NCBI GenBank assembly: GCA_017411745.1 | Contig: JAFQPM010000024.1 | Coordinates: forward strand, 1 to 60,424 | DNA from: Clostridia bacterium | GTDB taxonomy: Bacteria > Bacillota > Clostridia > Oscillospirales > CAG-272 | Reading direction: 5' to 3' | Length of the DNA: 60,424 nt | Part shown: positions 1 to 9,562 of the stretch, piece after piece | Layout: the number at the start of each line of letters is the position of its first letter | How positions within the stretch are numbered: the stretch's first letter is position 1 | The notes under the pieces: generated by a model | What the model saw: only the letters and a program-made list of their open reading frames with translations | Told to the model about the DNA's origin: nothing | Databases searched by the model: none | Program-made: the position numbers and the translations under genes

Positions 1-2
1 AG

Positions 3-194
3 AAACAGAAAAACAGCGCCGAGCGAAGCGCGATCACAAAGAAAATGACGAACGTCCGCAGGGAGATGAACCTTGCGGACGATATTTTATCCGATTCGAT
101 GAGACTTGCCAAAGCCATAGCCGCCGAAAAGGCTTGCGAGGAGCGTCTTGTGCCGGATAGAAGCAAACAAAAACACAAAGAACAGGAGAGATAA
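3..194 (+). CDS. C-terminal end of an unidentified protein, cut by window edge
   Basis: An open frame enters from the left edge and stops at TAA 192-194, two bases before the ATG of the ParB-like gene. The visible 63 residues are highly charged, with many Lys, Arg and Glu and a Lys-rich tail, and show no recognisable domain. The tight spacing suggests translation coupled to the next gene. In integrative elements a ParB-like gene often follows a relaxase or replication gene, so this could be such a C-terminus, but nothing in the visible residues proves it. Confidence 0.45.
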   Translation, partial: KQKNSAERSAITKKMTNVRREMNLADDILSDSMRLAKAIAAEKACEERLVPDRSKQKHKEQER

Positions 195-195
195 C

Positions 196-1077
196 ATGTA
201 TAAGAAATTAAAAGAAAGAATCACCGAAACCACACAGTATTATCTGCTGCGCAACGTACACCCGAGGGCAGAACAGCCCTTCCAAGTCCGTGACGACGAG
301 GAAATGCAAGAGCTTGTAGAAAGCATACGAATGAACGGAGTCCTCAATCCGCTTATCGTAACGCCAAGGCGCGGAGGCTATGAGATCGTATCGGGACACC
401 GCCGCTACGCCGCTTGCCAAAAGCTTGGTGTAGAAACCATTCCCGTTATTGTCCGCGACCTTGATCCCGATGAAGCAACTCTTTGTATGATCGATTCCAA
501 TCTGCACAGAGAGCATCTTCTGCCCTCGGAGAAAGCCTACGCTTACAAGGCGAAGATGGAAGTACTGAACCGCCAAGGTCAGAGGTACGGACAAACTTCG
601 TCGCAACCTGCGACAAAGTGGGATGCTGCCACCGAGATCGGCAAGGCGACCAACGAGAGCCGCGACCAAGTATTCCGCTATATTCGCTTGACTAATCTTA
701 TAAAGCCGTTGATGGATATTGTAGACAGTGGGCGAATTGCATTCACCCCCGCTGTGGAGCTTTCCTATCTGCCGCACGAATTGCAGGACAAGGTCGTGGA
801 GATCTTTGAGAGAGACGAAGCCACGCCGTCCTACGCGCAGACGGTGAGATTCAGAAGACTTCACAGCGAGGGCAAGCTGACGGCGGATACCATTGAGGAT
901 ATTATGGCAAAGCCGAAAGCCAATCAGAAAGAGACGGTCAAATTCAGCTACGAGAGGATCGCCCGTTTCTTTCCACCCAATTATAGCACCAAACAGATGG
1001 AAGACGCAATTGTGCGGATCCTTGAAGAACGCAGACGAGAGCTATCTCGCCGCCATGATGACACAGAAAGGGGATGA
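196..1077 (+). CDS. ParB/Spo0J-like partition protein, accessory type
   Basis: 293 aa. The start is the ATG at 196, preceded by AGGAGAG (184-190); a TTG at 148 in the same frame lacks a ribosome site. The N-terminal ParB/Srx fold carries the box II signature VSGHRRYAA (residues 65-73) and the box III-like NLHREHLLP (102-110). A helix-turn-helix region follows at about 140-195, and the rest is basic and helical. Chromosomal Spo0J sits beside parA/soj and the replication origin. No parA is nearby, the flanking genes are accessory, and the family is common on plasmids and integrative elements. It therefore probably serves partition or regulation of a mobile element and not the chromosome. Confidence 0.85.
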   Translation: MYKKLKERITETTQYYLLRNVHPRAEQPFQVRDDEEMQELVESIRMNGVLNPLIVTPRRGGYEIVSGHRRYAACQKLGVETIPVIVRDLDPDEATLCMIDSNLHREHLLPSEKAYAYKAKMEVLNRQGQRYGQTSSQPATKWDAATEIGKATNESRDQVFRYIRLTNLIKPLMDIVDSGRIAFTPAVELSYLPHELQDKVVEIFERDEATPSYAQTVRFRRLHSEGKLTADTIEDIMAKPKANQKETVKFSYERIARFFPPNYSTKQMEDAIVRILEERRRELSRRHDDTERG

Positions 1078-1081
1078 TTTA

Positions 1082-1306
1082 TTGGTAAAGATAAACAGAT
1101 GGAAATGGTTTTTGTGCAAGGCGCGTTTTGCCCTTGATAATAAAGTTGGCGGCTATCGTTGTCGCTCACAAGTCCCCGAGCACGAGATTCTGAAGATTGT
1201 TCGTATGTATGCGCCGATCATCACCGAGTTTTTTGATAACGAGAAAGAAATGGCGAAGTTTCAAAAGTGGAGAGAGGAACAGGAGAAAAAGCAGGATGAA
1301 TTTTAA
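1082..1306 (+). CDS. Small hypothetical protein downstream of the ParB-like gene
   Basis: About 74 aa, not recognised. The likely start is TTG 1082, eight bases after AAAGGGG (1067-1073). An ATG at 1055 in the same frame would overlap the ParB-like gene by 23 bp but has no ribosome site. The protein is basic and aromatic at the N-terminus (WKW) and ends in a charged Lys/Glu helix. A strong hairpin terminator follows within 25 bp, so it is the last gene of this transcript. Co-transcription with the ParB-like gene suggests a role in the same element. Confidence 0.5.
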   Translation: MVKINRWKWFLCKARFALDNKVGGYRCRSQVPEHEILKIVRMYAPIITEFFDNEKEMAKFQKWREEQEKKQDEF

Positions 1307-1327
1307 CTAAGGATAAACGGGACGATG

Positions 1328-1360
1328 AAAAAACTGCTCCCTAATTGGGAGCAGTTTTTT
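1328..1360 (+). terminator. Rho-independent terminator after the ParB-like operon
   Basis: A stem AAAACTGCTCCC / GGGAGCAGTTTT with loop TAATT is followed by a run of six T. Confidence 0.85.
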
Positions 1361-1446
1361 CAGTATCCATAACTGCTTGGACTATTCAAAAATTTATTAA
1401 GCTTTAGCAATAATATATTTTTATCAATCACAATGCAATTTTTTTG

Positions 1447-3183
1447 CTAAAGTGCAACAATTTCCGAAAAATAATTGAATTTATATATTTTATTGCCACA
1501 ATCGCAATCAACAATTTTCTTGCTTTTTTCGGCAATAAAACTTTTTTGGCATTTAGGACAATAGACTTCGTTTTCCGAATTAATTGGAAATGTTACGCAA
1601 TAATCTTTGGGGTTGTTTAATAAATCTTCAGGGCAGGGTGGGAACAACATGTCTTCAAAAGTTAAACTTCCATCTTCAGATAATATTTTAATGCCTTTCT
1701 TTCTGGATGATTCTTCCATTACCTCTAAATAATATCCATAATTGATAATAAATAATTTATATTTACCTCTAATTCTTGCCGCTGTCAAATGACTGGGCAA
1801 CTGTATAAATGCTCCCATTGTTGATAACTGTTTAATTGTGCTTTTGCAGCGCTGATAATCATTGCGAGATATGAGGAAATATCTGCATTTTCTTTCATAT
1901 ATAAACTCTTGAATACAATCGTCAATCATTAAATGCGGAATTTTAATTCGTACATTTTCGATATATTGATTTTTAATCATATCGTAAACAGTACTAATTT
2001 TTAGCGGTTCTCCATTGCCTTCTAAAAATGCAGATAAATACTGTTTTGCCATTACGACAAAAGTTCTCGAAATTCCTTGTGAACCACAAATTAAGCATCG
2101 CAAATTCTTTGCTCCAAAAATATGATTCTCAAAAAAATCTCCTAAAGCAGCAAAATCATGCACCGGTACATTATGGTTAAGCGCATATGTGTTCAACAAC
2201 AAATTTTTAAAATACCTAATAACATCATTGTTGTTTTTCATAAACATAATATCTAAATCTGGACCGGGAAAAATATCATGTTTATACTCAATTCCTTGTA
2301 TTTTGTTTTCTCCTCTATCATGAAGTTTAGAATGATTCCAAATTGTTGATATTTTGATTGAGAAGAAAGGACTTTTAAAAAACACTTGTTTAATTAATTG
2401 TGCTACGGCTGATTGAACAGAAAATTCGCTTACTTTATCCATTTCAGCATATTCATCGATACAAATATATAAACGCGATATGCCTAAGGCTGTAATCATA
2501 TTTTCCATTTTTTCAGATATAGCTTGTGTCTCTATGGAAAAATTTAAGGCCCCTTGTATCGACAATGAATGATTGTGGCGATATGTTTTTTCGAATTTAC
2601 TTTTTATATTACTATCAATATTTAACAGAAATGGAGAGATATTGGTATCTACACCAAAATTATATCCAACGCCTTTTTGGGTTTCAACAGCTTGAGTTTC
2701 ATTAACTGTTATTGTTAATCCCATTAGTTTTTTTCGATAGTTGTTAATAATGTCTACTACATCCACATAATTTCTAATAAATCTATCATCATCTTTTTTC
2801 TTCAAGTTTTTTTGGTTATATATTTGTTCCAGCTGACTAATTACTTCAGCCAAAAATTTCGAAAAAATGTAAACAGGAAGCGTCTTATCTTCATTTCCCG
2901 TTATATCCAATTCTTGTGTAGTAGGGATCATCTTTGCAATCATAACGTATATAGATCTCAAACTGGAATCTGATTGAACATTATTCACATAATGTGTAAA
3001 TGCTTTTTGTAAAGTTGTTTTGCCAGTACCCCTTCGTCCCCATATTACTTGATGATCTGATCCCATTAACATATTGATTTGTGATTTATCAGCACACAAC
3101 TGATAACAATCTTCATATGATACAACATCAGAGGACATTATGAAATTATCAAAAATCTGTTTTGCATAGCTATTATGTGACAT
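1447..3183 (-). CDS. Orphan P-loop NTPase (AAA/STAND-like) with C-terminal zinc ribbon
   Basis: 578 aa. The start is ATG 3183, six bases after AGGAGG; an upstream in-frame ATG at 3201 only encodes that ribosome site. Walker A is GRRGTGKT (residues 49-56) and Walker B is LYICIDEY (238-245). Four cysteines near the C-terminus (C542, C545, C560, C562) suggest a zinc ribbon. The GRRGTGKT loop and overall length resemble the ORC-CDC6/STAND-like ATPases annotated across accessory DNA, many near defence loci. The gene is much richer in A+T than its neighbours, has its own promoter and stands alone beside a tRNA, all signs of transfer. No nuclease, TIR or membrane effector domain was recognised. A defence role is inference; a regulatory or element-maintenance ATPase is equally possible. 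Confidence 0.75.
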   Translation of the reverse strand: MSHNSYAKQIFDNFIMSSDVVSYEDCYQLCADKSQINMLMGSDHQVIWGRRGTGKTTLQKAFTHYVNNVQSDSSLRSIYVMIAKMIPTTQELDITGNEDKTLPVYIFSKFLAEVISQLEQIYNQKNLKKKDDDRFIRNYVDVVDIINNYRKKLMGLTITVNETQAVETQKGVGYNFGVDTNISPFLLNIDSNIKSKFEKTYRHNHSLSIQGALNFSIETQAISEKMENMITALGISRLYICIDEYAEMDKVSEFSVQSAVAQLIKQVFFKSPFFSIKISTIWNHSKLHDRGENKIQGIEYKHDIFPGPDLDIMFMKNNNDVIRYFKNLLLNTYALNHNVPVHDFAALGDFFENHIFGAKNLRCLICGSQGISRTFVVMAKQYLSAFLEGNGEPLKISTVYDMIKNQYIENVRIKIPHLMIDDCIQEFIYERKCRYFLISRNDYQRCKSTIKQLSTMGAFIQLPSHLTAARIRGKYKLFIINYGYYLEVMEESSRKKGIKILSEDGSLTFEDMLFPPCPEDLLNNPKDYCVTFPINSENEVYCPKCQKSFIAEKSKKIVDCDCGNKIYKFNYFSEIVAL

Positions 3184-3215
3184 TTTAGACCTCCTAAACA
3201 TGTATCTTTTTCATT

Positions 3216-3244
3216 ATTATACTACATTTTACAATAAAAATCAA
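3216..3244 (-). promoter_or_regulatory. Promoter of the orphan NTPase gene
   Basis: On the minus strand TTGATT (3239-3244), a 17-nt spacer and a perfect TATAAT (3216-3221), 33 bp before the ATG. Confidence 0.75.
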
Positions 3245-3385
3245 TACAATTCAGCAAGGTGTTTCTAAAAATTATATAAACATAATATTTACTACAAGAA
3301 ATAATTTCACTTGTAAAAAGAACCTAAACAATTGTTAGGTAGGGTCATTTTTCTTGCTATTGAAGTTTGGATACTCAAATAAAAC

Positions 3386-3431
3386 AAATAATCCGAACGC
3401 TTCTCCAAGTAAGAGAATGTTCGGATTATTT
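3386..3431 (-). terminator. Long hairpin downstream of tRNA-Pro
   Basis: A 13-bp perfect stem AAATAATCCGAAC / GTTCGGATTATTT, with a smaller internal stem (TTCTC/GAGAA), lies 5 bp past the tRNA 3' end. Its T-rich flanks on both strands would let it stop transcription either way. Confidence 0.7.
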
Positions 3432-3436
3432 TCATG

Positions 3437-3512
3437 TGGTCGGAGTGACAGGATTCGAACCTGCGGCATCGACGTCCCAAACGTCGCGCGCTACCAACTG
3501 CGCCACACCCCG
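3437..3512 (-). tRNA. tRNA-Pro (anticodon UGG)
   Basis: On the minus strand a full cloverleaf is visible: a 7-bp acceptor (CGGGGTG / CACTCCG with one G-T), a D-arm, an anticodon stem CGACG/CGTCG around loop TTTGGGA (anticodon TGG), a T-arm GCAGG-TTCGAAT-CCTGT and an encoded CCA. It sits at the right border of the accessory region, a usual place for element integration. Confidence 0.95.
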
Positions 3513-3574
3513 ATGTGTGAAAAATATTCGATTTTCAGGTCATTTTCTGTAAGTGGTCAAATCTGTGGTCAAAA
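3508..3574 (-). repeat. Direct repeat copy 1, 5' flank of tRNA-Pro
   Basis: About 65 bp just upstream (5', minus strand) of tRNA-Pro, beginning in the first bases of the tRNA. It contains two TTTGACC words and is nearly identical to 3727-3792, with about five differences. It may carry the tRNA promoter (TTGACC, 17 nt, TGAAAA), though the -10 is poor. Confidence 0.75.
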
Positions 3575-3654
3575 CATTTTGTCGGTGTTTTTTTGAAAAG
3601 ACAAACCGCTGAAAAAGTCAATGTTTACAAGGGTTTTCGAGCGTTTGAAAAATC

Positions 3655-3731
3655 AAGAAGCGAAAGCCGCCTGCATGCTCCCAAAGCTAGCGCGCTACCG
3701 CTTTCGCAGAAAGCAATGCGCACACACCCCG
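3655..3731 (-). pseudogene. Degenerate tRNA-Pro copy
   Basis: Read on the minus strand from 3731, the sequence begins CGGGGTGTG like the intact tRNA-Pro and keeps GGTAGCGCGC and the TTTGGGA anticodon loop. It has a hairpin-forming insertion (GCTTTC-TGC-GAAAGC) in the D-arm, two mismatches in the anticodon stem and no normal T-arm or 3' end. It is best explained as a decayed tandem duplicate or an integration scar. Confidence 0.6.
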
Positions 3732-3792
3732 ATGAGCGAAAAATATTCGATTTTTGGTCATTTTCCGTAAGTGGTCAAATCTGGGGTCAAAC
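3727..3792 (-). repeat. Direct repeat copy 2, 5' flank of the tRNA-Pro pseudogene
   Basis: Near-identical partner of 3508-3574, in the same position relative to the degenerate tRNA copy. The duplicated unit was therefore the tRNA start plus its 5' flank. Confidence 0.75.
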
Positions 3793-4256
3793 CGATCACT
3801 AGTACATTATATCAAACTTAAACGTATTTGTCAACCGAAATAAAAAATAATTTCAAACAAAAAACGGAACGGAAATTTTGAGGTTCCCGTTCCATATAAA
3901 TAACGTCAAGCCAGGGCGAGAGGGTGTACGCGACATCTTCGCCAGCGCGCAAAATTTGCGACCTGCTTGACTTTTAATATTCGCTTCAGCATTTTGCTTA
4001 CCGTCCATGTCTGACTTATATAAAGAGATTTTATCGGCTGCAAGTGGCGACAAAGGGCCAATGCGGACCAAGATCCGCGGCTAAAATTATTTTTATCAGG
4101 TATATTCGCCACTCCGCACATATTATCTGTAGTTTTGTCGTCAAATATAACTCTTATGAGTCAAGCAATTTATGTAAATAAAAGATAATATTGTAAAAAA
4201 AAGAGGCTCAAAGACGATTTTCTCCAAATCCTTCAATTTTGGGAAAATATTGTGAC
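3793..4256. other. Gene-free stretch
   Basis: No convincing reading frame or ribosome site. The one clear structure is a 7-bp stem GGAACGG/CCGTTCC at 3866-3893. The rest is low-complexity, AT-rich sequence that looks like decayed DNA. Confidence 0.5.
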
Positions 4257-4285
4257 TTGAACCACAGTTTCACTTGTGTTACAAT
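4257..4285 (+). promoter_or_regulatory. Promoter of the SleB-like hydrolase gene
   Basis: TTGAAC, a 17-nt spacer and TACAAT preceded by TGTGT, 36 bp before the start codon. Confidence 0.7.
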
Positions 4286-4320
4286 TAGTTGTGCCACAAT
4301 GAAGCGAAAGGAGATTTTTT

Positions 4321-5226
4321 ATGACGATGAAAAAAAGAATTATGGCAATATGCTTGGCGGTAGGATTGGCTATGACGGCGCTGCCCGTCTTCGGCGCGGG
4401 AGCGACTGCCGCCGAGATGACCAAGGAAACCGTCGTGTTAAGCGAGAGATCCGCGCGAGCAATACCGTCGGGGGCATACAATATCAATCTGAACGTAAAC
4501 GGACGGAGCGTACTTGGAGGCAGAGTTTTCAATCTTGGCGGTATAACTTACGTTCCGATGTTCGCCTTTGCGGATTGGCTTGGAAGGTTTACATATTCTT
4601 ACAATTCAACTACTGCAACCGCAAGAGTATCGGGGGAAAATCTTGAGATAAGCGCACATGCGGGAGATCTTTACATTATGGCTAACGACAGATATTTTTA
4701 CACGGGTAGAGAGGTCATTCAGTTCGGCGGAGAGATATACGTCCCCATATTACCTATGACAAAGGCGCTGAACTCAAAGGTCGAGTGGAGAGATTCGATA
4801 AACGGATTTTACGTCAGCTCGGGAGATACGAGAAGACTTAAAAGCGGCTCTCAGGTCTACAACGCCGATCAGGTCTATTGGCTGGCGCGAATAATCTCGG
4901 CTGAAGCCAAGGGAGAGCCTATGCAGGGCAAGATAGCGGTCGGAAACGTAATTTTGAACCGTGTTCGGTCGTCGGCATTCCCAAATACGATATACGGGGT
5001 CATATTTGATAAAAGATACGGCATACAGTTTGCTCCCGTATCAAACGGAACTATATATCAAACCCCTACGGTTGACTCAATAATTGCCGCCAAGATCTGC
5101 CTTGAAGGATATTCACTGTCAAGTGAAGTTTTGTATTTTGTAAATCCGCAAAAGGCACCGAATTCCTGGATCTCGAGGACCAGACCCTACGCCTTTAAAT
5201 TAGGAAATCATGCATTTTACAAATAA
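4321..5226 (+). CDS. SleB/CwlJ-family cell wall hydrolase with stalk domain
   Basis: 301 aa; GAAAGGAG lies 7 bases before the ATG (an in-frame ATG at 4327 is an alternative). Residues 1-31 form a signal peptide, so the protein is exported. Residues about 50-165 resemble the copper-amine-oxidase-like N-terminal (stalk) domain found on clostridial surface proteins. Residues about 185-300 are a Hydrolase_2 (SleB/CwlJ) domain with the expected catalytic Glu in SAEA (E195). The family cleaves peptidoglycan, classically spore cortex during germination. The stalk domain replaces the usual SleB peptidoglycan-binding repeats, so a vegetative wall role is also possible. The gene is monocistronic between its own promoter and terminator. 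Confidence 0.88.
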   Translation: MTMKKRIMAICLAVGLAMTALPVFGAGATAAEMTKETVVLSERSARAIPSGAYNINLNVNGRSVLGGRVFNLGGITYVPMFAFADWLGRFTYSYNSTTATARVSGENLEISAHAGDLYIMANDRYFYTGREVIQFGGEIYVPILPMTKALNSKVEWRDSINGFYVSSGDTRRLKSGSQVYNADQVYWLARIISAEAKGEPMQGKIAVGNVILNRVRSSAFPNTIYGVIFDKRYGIQFAPVSNGTIYQTPTVDSIIAAKICLEGYSLSSEVLYFVNPQKAPNSWISRTRPYAFKLGNHAFYK

Positions 5227-5228
5227 TA

Positions 5229-5262
5229 AAAACTGCGGTTGCGTGTTTGCAACCGCAGTTTT
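5229..5262. terminator. Shared bidirectional terminator
   Basis: A 14-bp perfect stem AAAACTGCGGTTGC / GCAACCGCAGTTTT with a 6-nt loop. It ends the SleB-like gene on plus and the ppa run on minus. Confidence 0.85.
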
Positions 5263-5265
5263 GGT

Positions 5266-5448
5266 TCACTCAAGCTCACCTTGGCAGGAAAGCGTACGCA
5301 AGACGGTGCCGACGGCATACATCGCTCTGCCGGTCTTTTTTGCAAGCCGTCTCATTCTTGCCTTTTTGGTATTCATCAGTGCTCCCGCCGTTCCGACTCC
5401 CGCGAGAATCAGCGCAGACACTGCGAGAATAATTTTAAGCCCTTTCAT
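5266..5448 (-). CDS. Small single-pass membrane protein
   Basis: 60 aa. GGAGGG lies five bases before the ATG, which makes it a credible gene despite its size. Residues 4-24 form one hydrophobic helix, followed by a strongly basic stretch (KKARMRRLAKK) and an amphipathic tail. No family is recognised; the layout resembles short YtxH-type membrane proteins. It is the last gene of the minus-strand run, 53 bp after ppa. Confidence 0.65.
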   Translation of the reverse strand: MKGLKIILAVSALILAGVGTAGALMNTKKARMRRLAKKTGRAMYAVGTVLRTLSCQGELE

Positions 5449-5501
5449 ATGATCCCTCCCTCAATATCGGTTATAGGGATTATGACCCGAGCGAAAGTTT
5501 T

Positions 5502-6047
5502 TTATTCTTTCTTCGAAGAATTTTTGATAAGCTTATCGTATGCCTCTATCGCGTCGCGAATTATATCTACCGCCTCTGCATAGTCGAAAAGAGTCTTGAC
5601 AGCCGTCTGCTTACTTTCAAGCTGCTTGTAAACGGTGAAAAAATGCATAATTTCATCGAAAATGTGAGGAGGCAGCTCGTCTATTGACTTGATACCGCGA
5701 TATGTAGGATCGGAAAAGGGAACGGCAATTATTTTATCGTCAAGCTTGCCGCCGTCTATCATTCGCATAGCGCCGATAGGATAAACCTGAACGAGCGTCA
5801 TAGGAACGATCTGCTCGGAGCAGAGAACAAGAACGTCAAGCGGGTCTCCGTCGTCAGCGTAGGTTCTTGGAATGAATCCGTAATTAGCGGGATAGTGCGT
5901 GGCTGTGTAGAGCACACGGTCCAGACGAAGCATACCGGTGGCTTTGTCAAGCTCATATTTGCAGCTACTGTCCTTTGATATCTCAATGACCGCGGAAAAG
6001 TCCGTGGGCGTTATCATTTTGGGATCAATGTCATGCCAAATGTTCAT
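5502..6047 (-). CDS. ppa: Inorganic pyrophosphatase, soluble family I
   Basis: 181 aa, normal for family I. The enzyme hydrolyses cytosolic PPi and pulls biosynthetic reactions forward. The metal-binding signature is DDGDPLDV (residues 65-72), and the conserved YELDK (31-35) and HYPANYG (51-57) segments are present. AGGAGG stands before the ATG. It follows obgE by 19 bp in the same minus-strand run. The window also encodes a membrane pyrophosphatase (45.5-47.6 kb), so this cell has both a soluble and an energy-conserving route for PPi. Confidence 0.96.
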   Translation of the reverse strand: MNIWHDIDPKMITPTDFSAVIEISKDSSCKYELDKATGMLRLDRVLYTATHYPANYGFIPRTYADDGDPLDVLVLCSEQIVPMTLVQVYPIGAMRMIDGGKLDDKIIAVPFSDPTYRGIKSIDELPPHIFDEIMHFFTVYKQLESKQTAVKTLFDYAEAVDIIRDAIEAYDKLIKNSSKKE

Positions 6048-6066
6048 GTGTGCCTCCTGTGCTTAA

Positions 6067-8068
<2,002 letters not shown>

Positions 8069-8079
8069 TTTATACCTCG

Positions 8080-9414
8080 TTATTTGTCGTTGTCTCCGCC
8101 GCGCTCGCGAATGATCAGCTTTATCGGTGTGCCAGAGAAGCCAAAGGTCTCGCGCAGACAGTTCTCGATATAGCGCTGGTATGAGAAATGGAAAAGCTCA
8201 GCATTATTGCAGAATATAACGAACGTGGGGGGAGCTACGCTGATCTGAGTCATATAGTAGATTTTAAGTCTCTTGCCCTTGTCCGTGGGAGGCTGAACTC
8301 TCATAGTTGCCTCGCCGAGCACGTCGTTCAGCATACCTGTCGATACGCGGAGAGTTGCTTGACCGTGAACGTAGTTGATGCGTTCAAAGATATTGTCGAT
8401 TCTCTGACCGGTTTTTGCCGAAACGAAAAGGATCGGCGCATAGGGCATATAAGAGAGATGATCTCTGATTTTCTGCGTAAATTCATTTACTGTGGAATTG
8501 TCTTTTTCGATGGAATCCCACTTGTTTACGACGATTATAGACGCCTTGCCCGAGTCGTGCGCGATTCCCGCGATCTTCTCGTCCTGCTCGGTGATTCCGA
8601 CCGATGCGTCGATCATAATAAGACAAACGTCTGCGCGCTCGACCGCCATATGTGCACGGAGTACGCTGTATTTTTCGATATTATCGTTGATCTTCGACTG
8701 GCGGCGAATGCCTGCCGTGTCGATAAGCGTGTACTTGCCGAATTCGTTTTCAAGCGGTGAGTCAACGGCATCTCTGGTCGTACCCGCGATGTCCGAAACG
8801 ATAAGACGGGTCTGACCTAGCATGCGGTTGATTATCGACGATTTACCCGCGTTGGGCTTGCCGATGACCGCGACCTTGATCGAGTCGTCATCTTCTTCCG
8901 CATAATCCCACTCGCCGAGCGCATTTACACAGGCGTCGAGTAGGTCGCCCGTGCCCGAGCCGTGAACCGACGAGACCGCGATCGGCTCGCAGTCAAATCC
9001 AAGCTCGTAGAATTCGTAAAACTCATAGGGAAGAGAGCCGACGCTGTCACACTTGTTGATGCAGGGAACTATCGGCTTGCCACTCTTTTTGAGCATTATC
9101 GCGATGTCGCGGTCATTTGCGGTAAGACCCGTGCGAACGTCGCACATAAACACGATAACGTCGGCGTCCTCAATAGCGACTTGCGCCTGAAACTTCATCT
9201 GCGAGAGGATGATATCGTCGCTCTTGGGCTCGATTCCTCCCGTGTCTATAACTATAAACTGTCTGCCCGTCCACTCGGTCTCGCCGTAGATTCGGTCGCG
9301 AGTAACACCGGGCACGTCCTCAACGATAGAGCGACGCTCGCCGATCAGCTTGTTGAAAAGCGTGCTTTTGCCCACGTTGGGTCTTCCTACTATTGCAATT
9401 ATGGGTTTTGACAT
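8080..9414 (-). CDS. der: GTPase Der (EngA), tandem G domains
   Basis: 444 aa. The start is ATG 9414, after AAGGAGG; in-frame codons upstream lie in a palindromic spacer. Two G domains follow one another: G1 GRPNVGKS (10-17) and GKPNAGKS (185-192), each with DTGG/DTAG and NKCD/NKWD motifs. A KH-like C-terminal domain (about 355-444) completes the family architecture. Der is essential for 50S subunit assembly. In Clostridia it commonly neighbours a DUF512 gene, as here. Confidence 0.97.
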   Translation of the reverse strand: MSKPIIAIVGRPNVGKSTLFNKLIGERRSIVEDVPGVTRDRIYGETEWTGRQFIVIDTGGIEPKSDDIILSQMKFQAQVAIEDADVIVFMCDVRTGLTANDRDIAIMLKKSGKPIVPCINKCDSVGSLPYEFYEFYELGFDCEPIAVSSVHGSGTGDLLDACVNALGEWDYAEEDDDSIKVAVIGKPNAGKSSIINRMLGQTRLIVSDIAGTTRDAVDSPLENEFGKYTLIDTAGIRRQSKINDNIEKYSVLRAHMAVERADVCLIMIDASVGITEQDEKIAGIAHDSGKASIIVVNKWDSIEKDNSTVNEFTQKIRDHLSYMPYAPILFVSAKTGQRIDNIFERINYVHGQATLRVSTGMLNDVLGEATMRVQPPTDKGKRLKIYYMTQISVAPPTFVIFCNNAELFHFSYQRYIENCLRETFGFSGTPIKLIIRERGGDNDK

Positions 9415-9430
9415 TTTAACCTCCTTTTTC

Positions 9431-9504
9431 GCAGGACTCTGTCCTGCGCCTGCCAAACCTTTTTGGAAAAAGGTTTGGATCGAAAAACTCCCGATAAAAG
9501 GGAG
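9431..9504. repeat. Cluster of three perfect palindromes between der and the DUF512 gene
   Basis: Three hairpins follow each other: GCAGGAC/GTCCTGC (9431-9447), a 12-bp stem CCAAACCTTTTT / AAAAAGGTTTGG (9453-9478), and CTCCC/GGGAG (9489-9504). They lie in the 148-bp gap inside a same-strand gene run, where a strong terminator is not expected, so they may process or attenuate the transcript. Confidence 0.7.
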
Positions 9505-9562
9505 GGGCTGATTTTTTTGGATTGCGTTAAGCTTACTGTTGAAAAATGGTTGAGAGCTCTTA

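Noticed and set aside
893..1306. Frameshifted extension of the ParB-like protein
   Set aside because: The overlap part (893-1054) is only a shadow of the ParB frame; the region after 1082 has its own ribosome site and reads as a separate small gene.
3354..3596. Open frames reading through tRNA-Pro on the plus strand
   Set aside because: They encode the antisense of the tRNA (the well-known spurious RIRTCG / TGFEPA type) and have no ribosome site.
3853..4121. Two overlapping minus-strand frames of about 71 codons
   Set aside because: No ribosome site, no protein-like composition; probably decayed DNA.
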